The translations under genes and the position numbers were made by a program. From NCBI GenBank assembly GCA_945833885.1, contig CAMAFY010000006.1, forward strand, positions 31,113 through 95,112: DNA of 64,000 nt, in the 5' to 3' direction. The notes under the pieces are model-generated. The model did no database searches. It was not told the origin of the DNA and was given only the letters and a program-made list of their open reading frames with translations. Shown here piece after piece: positions 18,943 through 27,670 of the stretch. Every line of letters starts with the position of its first letter. Within the stretch, counting starts at the first letter, position 1. Source of the DNA: an uncultured Bacteroidales bacterium (lineage in GTDB: Bacteria > Bacteroidota > Bacteroidia > Bacteroidales > Bacteroidaceae).

Positions 18943-19279
18943 CCTCCCTTGGTTCAATGCTGTAAGAATACTTTATGGATATGCGCGACAGAACATTGGC
19001 GTGGTGCTTGTTGTAGGATTCTGCATATTCTGTATCGTCACTTCCGTTCTTGTTCCTATGCATAGTCTCTTCTACTTTTTGTACGGAACAGCATGGACAA
19101 TTCAGGTTTTGTGCTCCGATGTTGAAAGCATTGGTGAAATATCATCACAAGAGGGTGTGTCAAAAGTTACTGACACACCCTCAAATTTTTCTCATAATTG
19201 GCGACCTTATCCCAAGTTTGACAGTCGAAAGGCTGTATTGATTGCTGCTCAGCCCGTTTTTCCCAATAAAGGCAGTTAG
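18920..19279 (+). pseudogene. Small membrane protein, probably truncated at an IS-like scar
   Basis: The ATG at 18920 overlaps the previous gene by 23 bp, which suggests translational coupling. The first 70 residues hold one or two membrane helices ('IGVVLVVGFCIFCIVTSVLVPM' and 'LFYFLYGTAWTIQVL'). From about residue 78 the frame runs through the perfect hairpin at 19151-19182 and then through AT-rich sequence typical of the adjoining island, so the C-terminal 40 residues are probably not original. I see no family match. The native end has been lost or replaced where the foreign island joins. Confidence 0.45.
19151..19190 (+). terminator. Strong stem at the left island edge (IS-end-like or terminator)
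   Basis: GAGGGTGTGTCA and TGACACACCCTC form a perfect 12-bp stem with an 8-nt loop, followed by AAATTTTT. It could act as a plus-strand terminator. The sequence also looks like two abutted IS terminal repeats, and base composition turns AT-rich here. Confidence 0.5.
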
Positions 19280-19368
19280 ATTATCAAATGAAATTGTGGT
19301 CTCATTTGAAAAACTGCGAAAGTTTTATTTGCTAATTGATTTATTTTCAAACTCTAAATTGTTTCAAT

Positions 19369-21807
19369 TTACACTCTATCAACAATATTCTCCAAGTTCT
19401 TCAACTTGACCAGCATGAATGCCATACGTTCGTTTCCCCAATACTTATTAGGGATGTCTTTGACATCGAATAGTAACTTTTGCAATTCCGCATCAGTATC
19501 ACTTGGTTTCTTTATTCGAATCATGAAGTAAGCTGAATGGTTTGGAGATTCAGGATAGCCTTCTTTTCCCAACTTTTCCTTTGTCCAAACATCATGTTTC
19601 GTGCGGACAATTTTACAGAGATTGCCTACATACTTCTCTCCCTTGACATATAGGAGTAGATATTTCGCCTGATTCCATGGAGAGTCGGCAATTTTATCCA
19701 ATGGTATGTTGTACCAAAGATTGTCATATGTCCATTGACGTTTCTTTTCACTACCAGCAACAGCCACCATCACCAAATCATCAGACAGCATGCCTGCCTT
19801 TTCCTCCTCGGTGACATAGGCCAATGTGCGTTGTGGCTTGGCTTTCGCCACATGGGTATCTACTGCCGTATACTTCATCAAGATATCATTCAAATGTTCT
19901 CTCAACAAGGAATCGCTATTGGGTAGCAGAGGGAAAGCACCAATGTTTACGCTATCCACACTCGCGCTGTAATAACGCTTCTTGATGTATTCGTCGCTGC
20001 CACGACCGGGAAAAAGAATGTAGCCACCGATTATTTCCTTTGAACGGTACGGCTCATGTTCCTTGCTATAGTAAATGGCATCACGGTAACGGTGCATTTG
20101 GTTGATAGCTTCTGTTGGCGGATAGTCACCGCCAGGCATGTTGGCGTTTTCGACAAAGTCTTGTTCCTCAAAATCCTTGTCAAGTTTCTTGTCGTTGATG
20201 ACACGATACTTTGCATCATACAAGTATGTCAAGACCACTTCTCCTGATGCCTTACGAATATTAAGAACAATGTCTGGACGCTGCTCTGTTGTTGCTGTAT
20301 TTATGCCCATACCATATTCGTCCTTGCCACTTGTGCGGTTGAACGTATGCTGGTAGTGAAGAGTTACCACGTCCCCTTCATGTGCAGCAAGTCGTTCCTT
20401 GCGTTCATCCGTATCACTCTCCTCTGCCTTCGGGTAATGGTATTCTACAATATGTTCCAGGGAGGAATTGGTAAAGGGGTTGAGCAGAGTTCCTTTGGGT
20501 TCTGTTATCAATTGCTCGTGTGACGGCTTGTTATGGTCAATGCCCATGGCGTCGGCCACCAGTTTCTTCATCTTGATGAAGCACCACAGCTCGTAGATTT
20601 CCCATATCTGCAAAGTGCCGATGTTCGCAGCTCCATTATAGAGGTCAATACCTCTTTTCAGTTTCAACCAGTCTTTGTATATCTGTTGATACCCCAATCG
20701 GCTTTGCAGCACAAGGCTTTCTTGTTTCATTCCGTCGAAGCGTCCCACAATCTTGAAGAATGGGTGTTTCGACAATCTTCTCAGAGAATCCTGATAGCCT
20801 ATCCACATCTGCCGATGGCGTTCAGAAAGCTCCTGCGAAGAACTGAGCACGGTGGCTATTATCGAGGAAAGCCTTCGTCCGATGCTCTGAAGGGTATATT
20901 TCACGAAACGGTTCTCCATCGTGTCGTGTGTAGAGCGAATCTCATTATAGCCGAAGTAATACTCCTCCAGCTTTCCTTCCTTCTCCACTTCTCCATAGCG
21001 TTCTTCCATAGCAGGAGTCCAGAACTTAATCTGCTCCGCTTTTCTTGATGTGCGGAAGTTCACAATCTGTGAATGAGGATTCTGTATCACACGCTTTACG
21101 TTCTTCACGTAATCATCCACAACGCTTTGGAATGCCGCCATCCATGTGGCATCGGTGTTGATCCGTCCTCGACTGAATTGTTGAAGCGTGATGCTCAGAT
21201 AGCGATAGATGACATTCTCGTATTCCTCGTTAACCTCTCGCAGGAGTGACTTGTAATCGTTCTTTGTATCAAGTTTCGGCGATACTACGTCAAACGTCAC
21301 ATAACTGTCCTTGCGGATTCCATTCTTCTGATAGGTGAAATCGAGCTTGAACACTCCAGGCTCGTTCAGGAAATCCAACTCTCCCGTAAGTGATTTTTCC
21401 TCCCGTCCATTCTGTTCCTCATCCAAAAAGAAGCTATCCTCAACATCTTTGCGCACATGGCGTATTTCCGGTACAGAGTCTTTATCTACGCCATGGAAGA
21501 GCAAACGAACCTGATATTTGCACGTTTCATAGATGACTGGCCACAGCCCTTCCCACGCCTTGCCACCTTCGAGTCTTGTATCCTCATCATCGTCCGTTTT
21601 CTTTCCTGTTATTGGACTATATAGGCAAAGCCTGCATTCATCTTTCGAGGTATAACGACAATATGCCTCTGGCGCATCAATACTGGGATTGTCTCTCCTT
21701 GTATAATTGATGCGTCCCTTGAAGCGTTCCCAAGAATAGCAGATGTCCTGTGTGCGGACAATCACCTCGTAGTCGGGATGTATGAATCTTAAAACCTCTG
21801 TCTGCAT
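19369..21807 (-). CDS. DUF2357 / PD-(D/E)XK nuclease subunit of a LlaJI-like restriction system
   Basis: An 812-residue protein read as the nuclease partner of the McrB-like gene upstream. The middle has helical segments typical of DUF2357 proteins ('ENRFVKYTLQSIGRRL', 'LQIWEIYELWCFIKMKKL'). A restriction-type nuclease core is visible near 511-533: 'RPDIVLNI', a beta strand, then 'YLYDAKYR', that is PD...D-x-K. The C-terminal part ends 'ERMAFMLVKLKNLENIV'. The protein starts 17 bp downstream of the McrB-like gene on the same strand, so the four genes form one operon. Codon use and composition are much more AT-rich than the mre or nus genes, which indicates transfer. It probably cuts unmodified DNA at sites protected by the two methyltransferases; this is inference. 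Confidence 0.8.
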   Translation of the reverse strand: MQTEVLRFIHPDYEVIVRTQDICYSWERFKGRINYTRRDNPSIDAPEAYCRYTSKDECRLCLYSPITGKKTDDDEDTRLEGGKAWEGLWPVIYETCKYQVRLLFHGVDKDSVPEIRHVRKDVEDSFFLDEEQNGREEKSLTGELDFLNEPGVFKLDFTYQKNGIRKDSYVTFDVVSPKLDTKNDYKSLLREVNEEYENVIYRYLSITLQQFSRGRINTDATWMAAFQSVVDDYVKNVKRVIQNPHSQIVNFRTSRKAEQIKFWTPAMEERYGEVEKEGKLEEYYFGYNEIRSTHDTMENRFVKYTLQSIGRRLSSIIATVLSSSQELSERHRQMWIGYQDSLRRLSKHPFFKIVGRFDGMKQESLVLQSRLGYQQIYKDWLKLKRGIDLYNGAANIGTLQIWEIYELWCFIKMKKLVADAMGIDHNKPSHEQLITEPKGTLLNPFTNSSLEHIVEYHYPKAEESDTDERKERLAAHEGDVVTLHYQHTFNRTSGKDEYGMGINTATTEQRPDIVLNIRKASGEVVLTYLYDAKYRVINDKKLDKDFEEQDFVENANMPGGDYPPTEAINQMHRYRDAIYYSKEHEPYRSKEIIGGYILFPGRGSDEYIKKRYYSASVDSVNIGAFPLLPNSDSLLREHLNDILMKYTAVDTHVAKAKPQRTLAYVTEEEKAGMLSDDLVMVAVAGSEKKRQWTYDNLWYNIPLDKIADSPWNQAKYLLLYVKGEKYVGNLCKIVRTKHDVWTKEKLGKEGYPESPNHSAYFMIRIKKPSDTDAELQKLLFDVKDIPNKYWGNERMAFMLVKLKNLENIVDRV

Positions 21808-21824
21808 AAGCCTATTCTATACGA

Positions 21825-23780
21825 TTATGGCCAGAAACGAGTGAACTCCTGATTGTCCAGTCGGTCAATCATTTCCTGTATCTTCTCCTTTGCCGTTTGT
21901 TGGTGCTCTTTGACAACGTCTGTCTTTTCTTCTGTGTCGTCATTCTCTGATTCTGCATCAGCCGATGATTCTTTGATGTCTGGTGCAATAGCCATCAACC
22001 ATTCCAATCGGTTATCATACGCCACGCCAACTTTTGCCTTGTACTCTCTTGACAAAGCAAACATTTCTGCATCGCCTTCAATACGCGGCAAAATCTTCAT
22101 CAGCATGATGTTGTTGACGGATTGGGCGATGGCTTCGGTCAAGTCCTTGCCCTCGTCGAGCATCACACCCACCATAATGGTCAGTTCGTTCAGCACACGG
22201 TAGCTCACCTCAAAAGGAGTTCCTTTCAACGCCTTGTTAATTTCCTCCAACTGTGCAGGAAGTTTTTCTATCAACTCTTCTGCAACATCTGGATGTGCCT
22301 CCAGCACCTCGTCAGCAGTCACATATCGACGAGCGAACGCATTCTGCCATTTCTCTTGCTCTGCCTCAGGCAGGTACTCCAGGTTCTTGCTTCCACCGAA
22401 CATATTTCGCAGGTTACCGCCATTCATTTCGATGGTCATGGCTCGGTCAATCACTTTACGGGAGAATTGATGCGTTGTGTCATCCATATTGACCGTACCG
22501 ATGATTACCACATTGTCGGGAAGAGTTAGGCCTTCAGTGGTTAAATCTGTACGCCCTCCCACCTCTTCATCTATATCGTTTTCTGTATCAATGCCAAAGA
22601 GTTTAAGGTAGATATCTCTATCTGTCAGATTACTGCAGAAAGGCTCTCCCGTTTGAGCATTCTTTGTGTGGGGCATTTCTGATAACTCACGGAAATACTG
22701 TGCATCGATTATTGGTTCTGTCTTGACCTTAGTCATATCCACCACTCCTGTTTCCTTATCTTTCGGATGCTTGCGAGTTTCCAATATGCTCAGAAGCTCT
22801 GCAAAGTACTGTTCCACTGGCGCAAGATTCATTTCATCGAGACAAACAAAGAATGGCACCTTAGGGAACATCTTAGCCTTCACCAAGAATTTGACAAACT
22901 TCGTAAACTGATAACCAGGTTTACTACCGAGACGACTATAGTAGCCCAACAATTCGGTTGAGTCATGCCAATTCGGTTTCACCTCTATCATGCAGTAGTT
23001 ACCAGGTGTAGTACCTGCCTTGTCTTGCAAATACTTTGGGCATGACTTAAAGGCGAACTCACGAACTATGCGGCTCTTGCCTGTACCAGAAATTCCTGCG
23101 AGAAGCAAGAATGGCTTTGACTTGATAGCTGTGACAAAATGTTTGTACAAAAATTGTTGGGGCGAGTATGAGACGAATGCTTCATCAACTTCTTCATATT
23201 GACTTTCTTTCCCATCATCTTTGTACTCAAATGTGTTTGTGACCCACACGTCAAAGACTCCATTGTCTGCTTTTTTAATGTGAAGGTCAGAATAACCTCC
23301 TGCAAGATAATTACGAATTGTAAACTTTGTAGTCTTATGTTCTCCTTTATTATTTATGTAGGAAACTTCCTCCAAGAGACCATTGAAATAGAAACGATTA
23401 TCTATTTCACCATTCTTTTTCTTTACATCTTTTCTTGGATTCCAAGTCTGGGTGCGAGATTCCACTTTAATCCCATCTATGGTAAAGAATGCATCCAATA
23501 AAGCCAATTGGTCGAAAACGAATGCCGAAGAGAAAGGCTCTGTTCTATGAATGGCAGAATTGTCATACTTGCGAGGCAGAATAGAGGCTATGAACAAAAT
23601 GGCCTTTTGGAGGTTTTCTTTGTTATACCTTACCGTGATTTGTTCTCCTGCATCGCGGAATAACTCATAATGTTCATTGTCAAGAAACAAGTCTGTATTC
23701 TTGGCGTCACCTGCATTTGGAGTGCGATAGCTCGCATTGGTGTCATTGATATGTTTTGCAATTTCATCCATATTATTCAT
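21825..23780 (-). CDS. McrB-like AAA+ NTPase, restriction subunit
   Basis: A 651-residue protein of the McrB branch of AAA+ ATPases/GTPases, which translocate on DNA and drive the partner nuclease. The first 200 residues form an N-terminal region probably used for DNA recognition. Walker A is 'GISGTGKS' near 229-236, Walker B is 'LDEMNLAPVEQYFAEL' near 315, and the McrB-type sensor is 'IGTVNMDDTTHQFSRK' near 428. A Glu-rich tail follows near 600. It overlaps the methyltransferase upstream by 8 bp and precedes the DUF2357 nuclease by 17 bp. This pairing with two C5 methyltransferases matches the layout known for LlaJI rather than stand-alone McrBC, which has no methyltransferase. Confidence 0.85.
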   Translation of the reverse strand: MNNMDEIAKHINDTNASYRTPNAGDAKNTDLFLDNEHYELFRDAGEQITVRYNKENLQKAILFIASILPRKYDNSAIHRTEPFSSAFVFDQLALLDAFFTIDGIKVESRTQTWNPRKDVKKKNGEIDNRFYFNGLLEEVSYINNKGEHKTTKFTIRNYLAGGYSDLHIKKADNGVFDVWVTNTFEYKDDGKESQYEEVDEAFVSYSPQQFLYKHFVTAIKSKPFLLLAGISGTGKSRIVREFAFKSCPKYLQDKAGTTPGNYCMIEVKPNWHDSTELLGYYSRLGSKPGYQFTKFVKFLVKAKMFPKVPFFVCLDEMNLAPVEQYFAELLSILETRKHPKDKETGVVDMTKVKTEPIIDAQYFRELSEMPHTKNAQTGEPFCSNLTDRDIYLKLFGIDTENDIDEEVGGRTDLTTEGLTLPDNVVIIGTVNMDDTTHQFSRKVIDRAMTIEMNGGNLRNMFGGSKNLEYLPEAEQEKWQNAFARRYVTADEVLEAHPDVAEELIEKLPAQLEEINKALKGTPFEVSYRVLNELTIMVGVMLDEGKDLTEAIAQSVNNIMLMKILPRIEGDAEMFALSREYKAKVGVAYDNRLEWLMAIAPDIKESSADAESENDDTEEKTDVVKEHQQTAKEKIQEMIDRLDNQEFTRFWP

Positions 23781-24846
23781 GTATTATATGGTTTACGATA
23801 AGATAATAGAGAACTGCATATATTGTATTTACACTTACTGCATTACCAGCTTGTTTGTAAAGAGAACCATTTGCCACTCCTGCATTTTGACCATTAGTGG
23901 CAAACTCTGGAGGAAACCCTTGAAGCATAAATGCTTCTTGTGGAGTCAATTTTCTAATGTCGAGTTTTGCTAATTGCTCTTTCGTATAATCTTCAACATG
24001 ATTTATTGCTCCATGAGATTCTATAAAGTCTTGACTATAGTAATTGTCTTGACATGCCCTATGCATTTTGTGCATAGAAGCAGTAAGTGTCCTTGCTATC
24101 AATTGGTTTATATCCGAACGCGACTTAAAATTAGCTGATCCATCAGCCAAAATCGTAGGTTTCAATCGCTCCGACAAAAAGTATCTTGCATCGACATGTT
24201 CCTCCAACAAATCCAGAGTGGTATTATAATTCTGTACTCCAAGTTGCTGATAATGTTCATCAAAAAGAGCCTTTACATTACCTGGTGTATATTGTGCCAC
24301 AAAATCGTCAGGAATATTTTCTGTGGTGGCAAAGATTAGAACTCTGCTTCGTTTCTGAGGAAGATGAAAATCAACGGTATTGAAAATGTTCGGAAAGACA
24401 TGATACCCTAAGCGTTCAAGTTCCTGTTGAATGCGTGCATAAGTGTTCCCATTATCATGTCTAGTTAGGTTTTTTACATTTTCCAGTAAGACATATCGAG
24501 GATGTTTGACTTGCAAGATGTCCATTATCCTAAAGAACATTTGACCACGGTCTTCGTTGAAGCCTGCTTGACCACCCATTACGCTGAAGGTTTGACAAGG
24601 GAAGCCTCCTGTCAATAAATCAAAATTTGGTAACCCTTCTATGTTGTCGGGATTGGCTGTAAAGGCAACTATATCTCCCATATCTACTTCGCCCTCTACA
24701 TTGTAGTTTGATTGATATGTGAGTTTGGCTTTTGAGTCTATTTCTGAATATCCGATACACTCAAAAGGCATTATTCCGTCTTGCGTAAGAAGATCTAATG
24801 CGCGACGAAATCCACCAATACCAGAGAATAACTCTAAGTGTCTCAT
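23773..24846 (-). CDS. DNA (cytosine-5) methyltransferase, first of two
   Basis: A 357-residue C5-cytosine methyltransferase. Motif I is 'LELFSGIGGFRRAL' at 4-17, the catalytic PC loop is 'GGFPCQTFS' near 80, motif VI 'LLENVKNL' near 120, motif VIII 'LPQKRSRVL' near 165, motif IX 'RKLTPQEAFMLQGFP', and motif X 'QAGNAVSVN' at the end. All catalytic elements are present. The target recognition domain between VIII and IX (about 175-295) differs from that of its neighbour, so the two enzymes probably read different sequences or different strands of an asymmetric site. It starts 2 bp after the other methyltransferase stops and overlaps the McrB-like gene. Confidence 0.92.
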   Translation of the reverse strand: MRHLELFSGIGGFRRALDLLTQDGIMPFECIGYSEIDSKAKLTYQSNYNVEGEVDMGDIVAFTANPDNIEGLPNFDLLTGGFPCQTFSVMGGQAGFNEDRGQMFFRIMDILQVKHPRYVLLENVKNLTRHDNGNTYARIQQELERLGYHVFPNIFNTVDFHLPQKRSRVLIFATTENIPDDFVAQYTPGNVKALFDEHYQQLGVQNYNTTLDLLEEHVDARYFLSERLKPTILADGSANFKSRSDINQLIARTLTASMHKMHRACQDNYYSQDFIESHGAINHVEDYTKEQLAKLDIRKLTPQEAFMLQGFPPEFATNGQNAGVANGSLYKQAGNAVSVNTIYAVLYYLIVNHIIHE

Positions 24847-24847
24847 G

Positions 24848-25981
24848 TTACCTTATAAATTTCATTATGCCATCACCTATAGCTTTGGCGAGTTTTACAG
24901 GGACTGCATTGCCGACTTGGGCATACCACATGTTTTGAGCACCAGTTATAACATAATCATCAGGAAATGTCTGGATTCTGGCAGCTTCTCGAGGACTCAA
25001 CCCTCTTGATTCCCAAGGATGAATATACATATTACAATCAAACTTCATGTGTGAGGTAATTGTTTTACATATCTGTGTTTCATCCAATTTGAAATATTTG
25101 TCCTTGAATATGCCATTACGACTTTTATAAGGCATAATATCTGCAATTGATGGATGAAGGGAATTCGCACCTTGTGGTAATCTTCGATAAATCTCTATGT
25201 CGCGAGGATTATTGTAACGATTCTTGTGATTATAAAGTTTCGTTAGCTTTTTGTCACCATTTATAAAATGATAAAAATCAGTTTCTGGATATGTAAAATC
25301 ACATATTGTAAAACCAGATTCTGCATTCTCGATATCTTTTGCCCCTTTTTCTTTTCTTGCTTCAAGGTGTGGAAGGCCTTCTAGTGCATCTTTTAAAACG
25401 AATGGTTTTCTCTTGTTTTCAAATATTGCTTCGAAAATATCTGACGGCTCTATCCCAAGTCGATTACCAATCATAATGAACCGTTCTCTGTTCTGAGGCA
25501 CACCAAAATCTTGTGCACGCAACAGACGATAGTCAAACAGATATTCTTCTCCAAGGAAATCCTTGAAGTTCTGTTTAATCTCGTCTATCTTATTTGACAT
25601 GCCCTTGACATTCTCCATGACAAAGAACATTGGACGCACTTTGCTAAGGAATGTCAAGTACGCCTTGTACAGTTGATTTCTTGGATCATCAAGAATTCTT
25701 TGTCTATTTGCCATTGAGAAGCCTTGACAAGGAGGTCCTCCACAAACTAATGTTATATCGGAGAGATACTCATTGTATTCATCTAAATGCATATTCAGTT
25801 CGTTAATATCTCCAACATAATAATGTTCATCACTTAGTTGGTGATTGGCTTTATATGTATTACAAAATGTCTCGACTATTTCGTTTACGAACCACGGCGT
25901 AAACCCAGCCTGTTCCATTCCTAGACTAAGTCCACCACAACCTGCAAACAGGTCAACCATTTTGTATAGTTTTTTCGGCAT
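24848..25981 (-). CDS. DNA (cytosine-5) methyltransferase, second of two
   Basis: A 377-residue C5-cytosine methyltransferase and the first gene of the island operon. Motif I is 'VDLFAGCGGLSLGMEQAGF' near 9-27, the PC loop 'GGPPCQGFS' near 82, motif VI 'MENVKGM', motif VIII 'VPQNRERFIMIG', motif IX 'RGLSPREAARIQTFPDDY', and motif X 'AQVGNAVPVKLAKAIG'. The enzyme looks intact. It is not a duplicate of the downstream enzyme; similarity is confined to the family motifs. Having both methyltransferases ahead of the restriction genes would let protection precede cleavage after transfer. No TAnnTTTG promoter is evident in the 90 bp before it. Confidence 0.92.
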   Translation of the reverse strand: MPKKLYKMVDLFAGCGGLSLGMEQAGFTPWFVNEIVETFCNTYKANHQLSDEHYYVGDINELNMHLDEYNEYLSDITLVCGGPPCQGFSMANRQRILDDPRNQLYKAYLTFLSKVRPMFFVMENVKGMSNKIDEIKQNFKDFLGEEYLFDYRLLRAQDFGVPQNRERFIMIGNRLGIEPSDIFEAIFENKRKPFVLKDALEGLPHLEARKEKGAKDIENAESGFTICDFTYPETDFYHFINGDKKLTKLYNHKNRYNNPRDIEIYRRLPQGANSLHPSIADIMPYKSRNGIFKDKYFKLDETQICKTITSHMKFDCNMYIHPWESRGLSPREAARIQTFPDDYVITGAQNMWYAQVGNAVPVKLAKAIGDGIMKFIR

Positions 25982-26072
25982 ATTATCTCTTATGCTTTAT
26001 TTGATTCAACTTCTTTAATGCCAGGATTTGCTCCTTCCACTTTATTTGTTTAAATCTTACCTACCTTGTTCA

Positions 26073-26411
26073 TCAAACTTTTTGTCTCCCGCAATTCCTT
26101 TTGCAAGAGGCGTACGTGTTCTGCCAATTGTTCTTGGCTTGGGACATTATGACATGATTAACAGCAAACAGCATTTCTCCACCACATTGGTGGAGTTTTG
26201 AAGTCATCAATTCTGCACCAACTTGGTGCATTTTCTCTGCGCCAATTACTGAAACAAGTTGTTTCAGTTTTTCTATATTCTTGGCACTGAATAGATGGCG
26301 ATGCTTAGTGCCTGCTATCCAATCCGCGCAGTCCGCATCGATGTGAATGTCATGCGACTTCACGATATATGGCTCAGCCTGTGGCTGTATGTTTCTATTT
26401 TTCTGTGTCAT
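26073..26411 (-). pseudogene. Relic of a YhcG/DUF1016-type nuclease gene
   Basis: A 112-residue ORF whose start ('PYIVKSHDIHIDADCADWI') resembles the N-terminus of DUF1016/YhcG proteins of Bacteroidales, while the next part ('NIEKLKQLVSVIGAEKMHQVGAEL') resembles a segment found far downstream in those proteins. The intervening domain is missing. Past about 26150 a different frame reads a plausible coiled tail ('QEQLAEHVRLLQKELRE'), which indicates a frameshift. YhcG-like proteins are PD-(D/E)XK superfamily members often found in defence islands. I rate this a decayed fragment. The family match is from memory of sequence patterns and should be checked. Confidence 0.45.
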
Positions 26412-27013
26412 TGCTCAAATGGTTCTTTTTGTTTCACTTCCCAATGCCCTGTCTTATTGCTACCTACATACTTTATGAAATTCAAATCACGAAGAACGTA
26501 GAGGTCTCGTTTGATAGTCTTCTCGGAAACATTAAACATTGTTGCAAGACCTGAAACGTTTATCGGGACATTTGTCGGGACATTTGTCGGGACATTTACC
26601 GTGCTACTTTTTATTATCTCGTAAATTTTTCGCTGTCTTTCAGTAAGTTGCGATAATTTTACCATGTTATTTACAGGGACATTTACCGTGTCATTATCTT
26701 GGTCGGTGCTTGGTCGGTCAAACTCCTTCTCAGTTGTCCATTCTGCCATCAAAGTTGCCTTCAAAATGAAGGCATCGGCATGGAATGATGGAATGGCGCA
26801 ACCCTTAGTTTCCAGTTCACTACAGATTCTGTCGATACCTTCGCCAAACTCTTTCACGTATTTGTATGCCTTTAGATATTGGGCTATCTTGGGATTACGA
26901 GAGAAATGGGTGTGACGGATGTTGTCTGGTCGCACCAGTCCAGGAAGATTACCAGGAGTCTCGAAGACAATACGGTCATCAAACATCTTTATCTGTATCT
27001 CTTCTATTGTCAT
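26408..27013 (-). pseudogene. C-terminal part of an AlbA-like ATP-binding regulator
   Basis: A 201-residue ORF that resembles the C-terminal half of AlbA_2/HATPase_c_4 proteins, often annotated as ATP-binding or RecG-like regulators. 'KMFDDRIVFETPGNLPG' and 'NPKIAQYLKAYKYVKEFGEGIDRI' are typical of the HATPase_c_4 part. A Pro/Val/Asn linker with the repeated 'TNVP' unit follows, then a winged helix ('LATMFNVSEKTIKRDLYVLRDLNFI'). The N-terminal AlbA domain is absent, so the gene is truncated or starts anew 9 bp after the XRE gene. The linker is encoded by tandem 12-bp units. It overlaps the YhcG-like relic by 4 bp. Confidence 0.55.
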
Positions 27014-27022
27014 CGTTTAGGC

Positions 27023-27238
27023 TTATTTCTCTTGACTAAACTCTTCTTGTCTAACCAACTCCTGTACTGGTACCTCTAGAGCATTAGCGATAGCGATAAG
27101 TGCCTCAAGGCTTGGTTGCGTGGTATTGGTCACCCACTTGGAAACAGTAGCAGGATCCTTACCGAGTTTGTCAGACAGCCATTTGTTGTTCAAATCGCGT
27201 TCAGCAAGAACAACTCTTATACGATTTAACTTTGCCAT
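27023..27238 (-). CDS. XRE-family HTH regulator
   Basis: A 71-residue single-domain helix-turn-helix protein of the Cro/C1 type. 'NRIRVVLAERDLNNKWLSDKLGKDPATVSKWVTN' covers helices 1-3, and 'PSLEALIAIANALEVPVQELV' covers helices 4-5. Small XRE proteins of this kind commonly control the gene behind them, and this one lies 9 bp before the AlbA-like fragment. The -7 element at 27262-27269 lies about 25 bp upstream, so a short leader and autoregulation are plausible. It is AT-rich like the rest of the island. It could also be the surviving controller of an earlier restriction or toxin module. Confidence 0.85.
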   Translation of the reverse strand: MAKLNRIRVVLAERDLNNKWLSDKLGKDPATVSKWVTNTTQPSLEALIAIANALEVPVQELVRQEEFSQEK

Positions 27239-27261
27239 AATGGATTCCTCTTATTTGAGGG

Positions 27262-27269
27262 CAAAGATA
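27262..27269 (-). promoter_or_regulatory. -7 element of the XRE gene
   Basis: On the minus strand TATCTTTG followed by C matches TAnnTTTG exactly. The -33 position holds no TTTG, so an activator or weak basal activity is likely. Confidence 0.55.
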
Positions 27270-27373
27270 CAAATAAATAATTGTTAAAATGTGAAACAAT
27301 CAAAAAGCTGGAATATTTCAGCTAAAATTTGATTAAAAAACCAATCTTTTGATGTCAATATGACAAATACACA

Positions 27374-27392
27374 CATACTATAATATAGTATG
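27374..27392. promoter_or_regulatory. Perfect 9-bp palindrome
   Basis: CATACTATA-A-TATAGTATG is a perfect inverted repeat with one central base, about 105 bp upstream of the XRE -7 element. It could be an operator for the XRE protein or a DNA cruciform; no function is shown. Confidence 0.3.
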
Positions 27393-27523
27393 TAATAGGC
27401 ATGCGGTTCGGAAAGCTGTATGGTAACTGATTCGGGATCAACCGTAGAAAGTACGGTAACATCCACGCAATAGTAACAAACGAAAAAACGGCTTATTAAA
27501 ATTATAAATTCACATTATGAGTC

Positions 27524-27633
27524 GCACCTTTTCCGGAAAACAAAAACATCGGACTTCTTTGAGGCAAACATCCGTACTTTCGATGCAAAACATCCGTACT
27601 TTTGCTCAAAGAAGTCCGATGTTTTGCAACTTC
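27524..27633. repeat. 22-bp intergenic array, about 5 units
   Basis: Units at 27524, 27546, 27568, 27590 and 27612. The middle three begin ACATC(C/G)G(T/G)ACTT and end in GCAAA- or CAAAG-like sequence, each exactly 22 bp. It lies at the outer edge of the mobile-element relics. Confidence 0.75.
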
Positions 27634-27670
27634 CGGACACCATTGTTCTGCATCTTCCCGACCGCTATCC

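Noticed and set aside
19369-23780. Classical type IV McrBC
   Set aside because: Two C5 methyltransferases are tightly coupled to the restriction genes, which type IV systems lack; LlaJI-like fits better.
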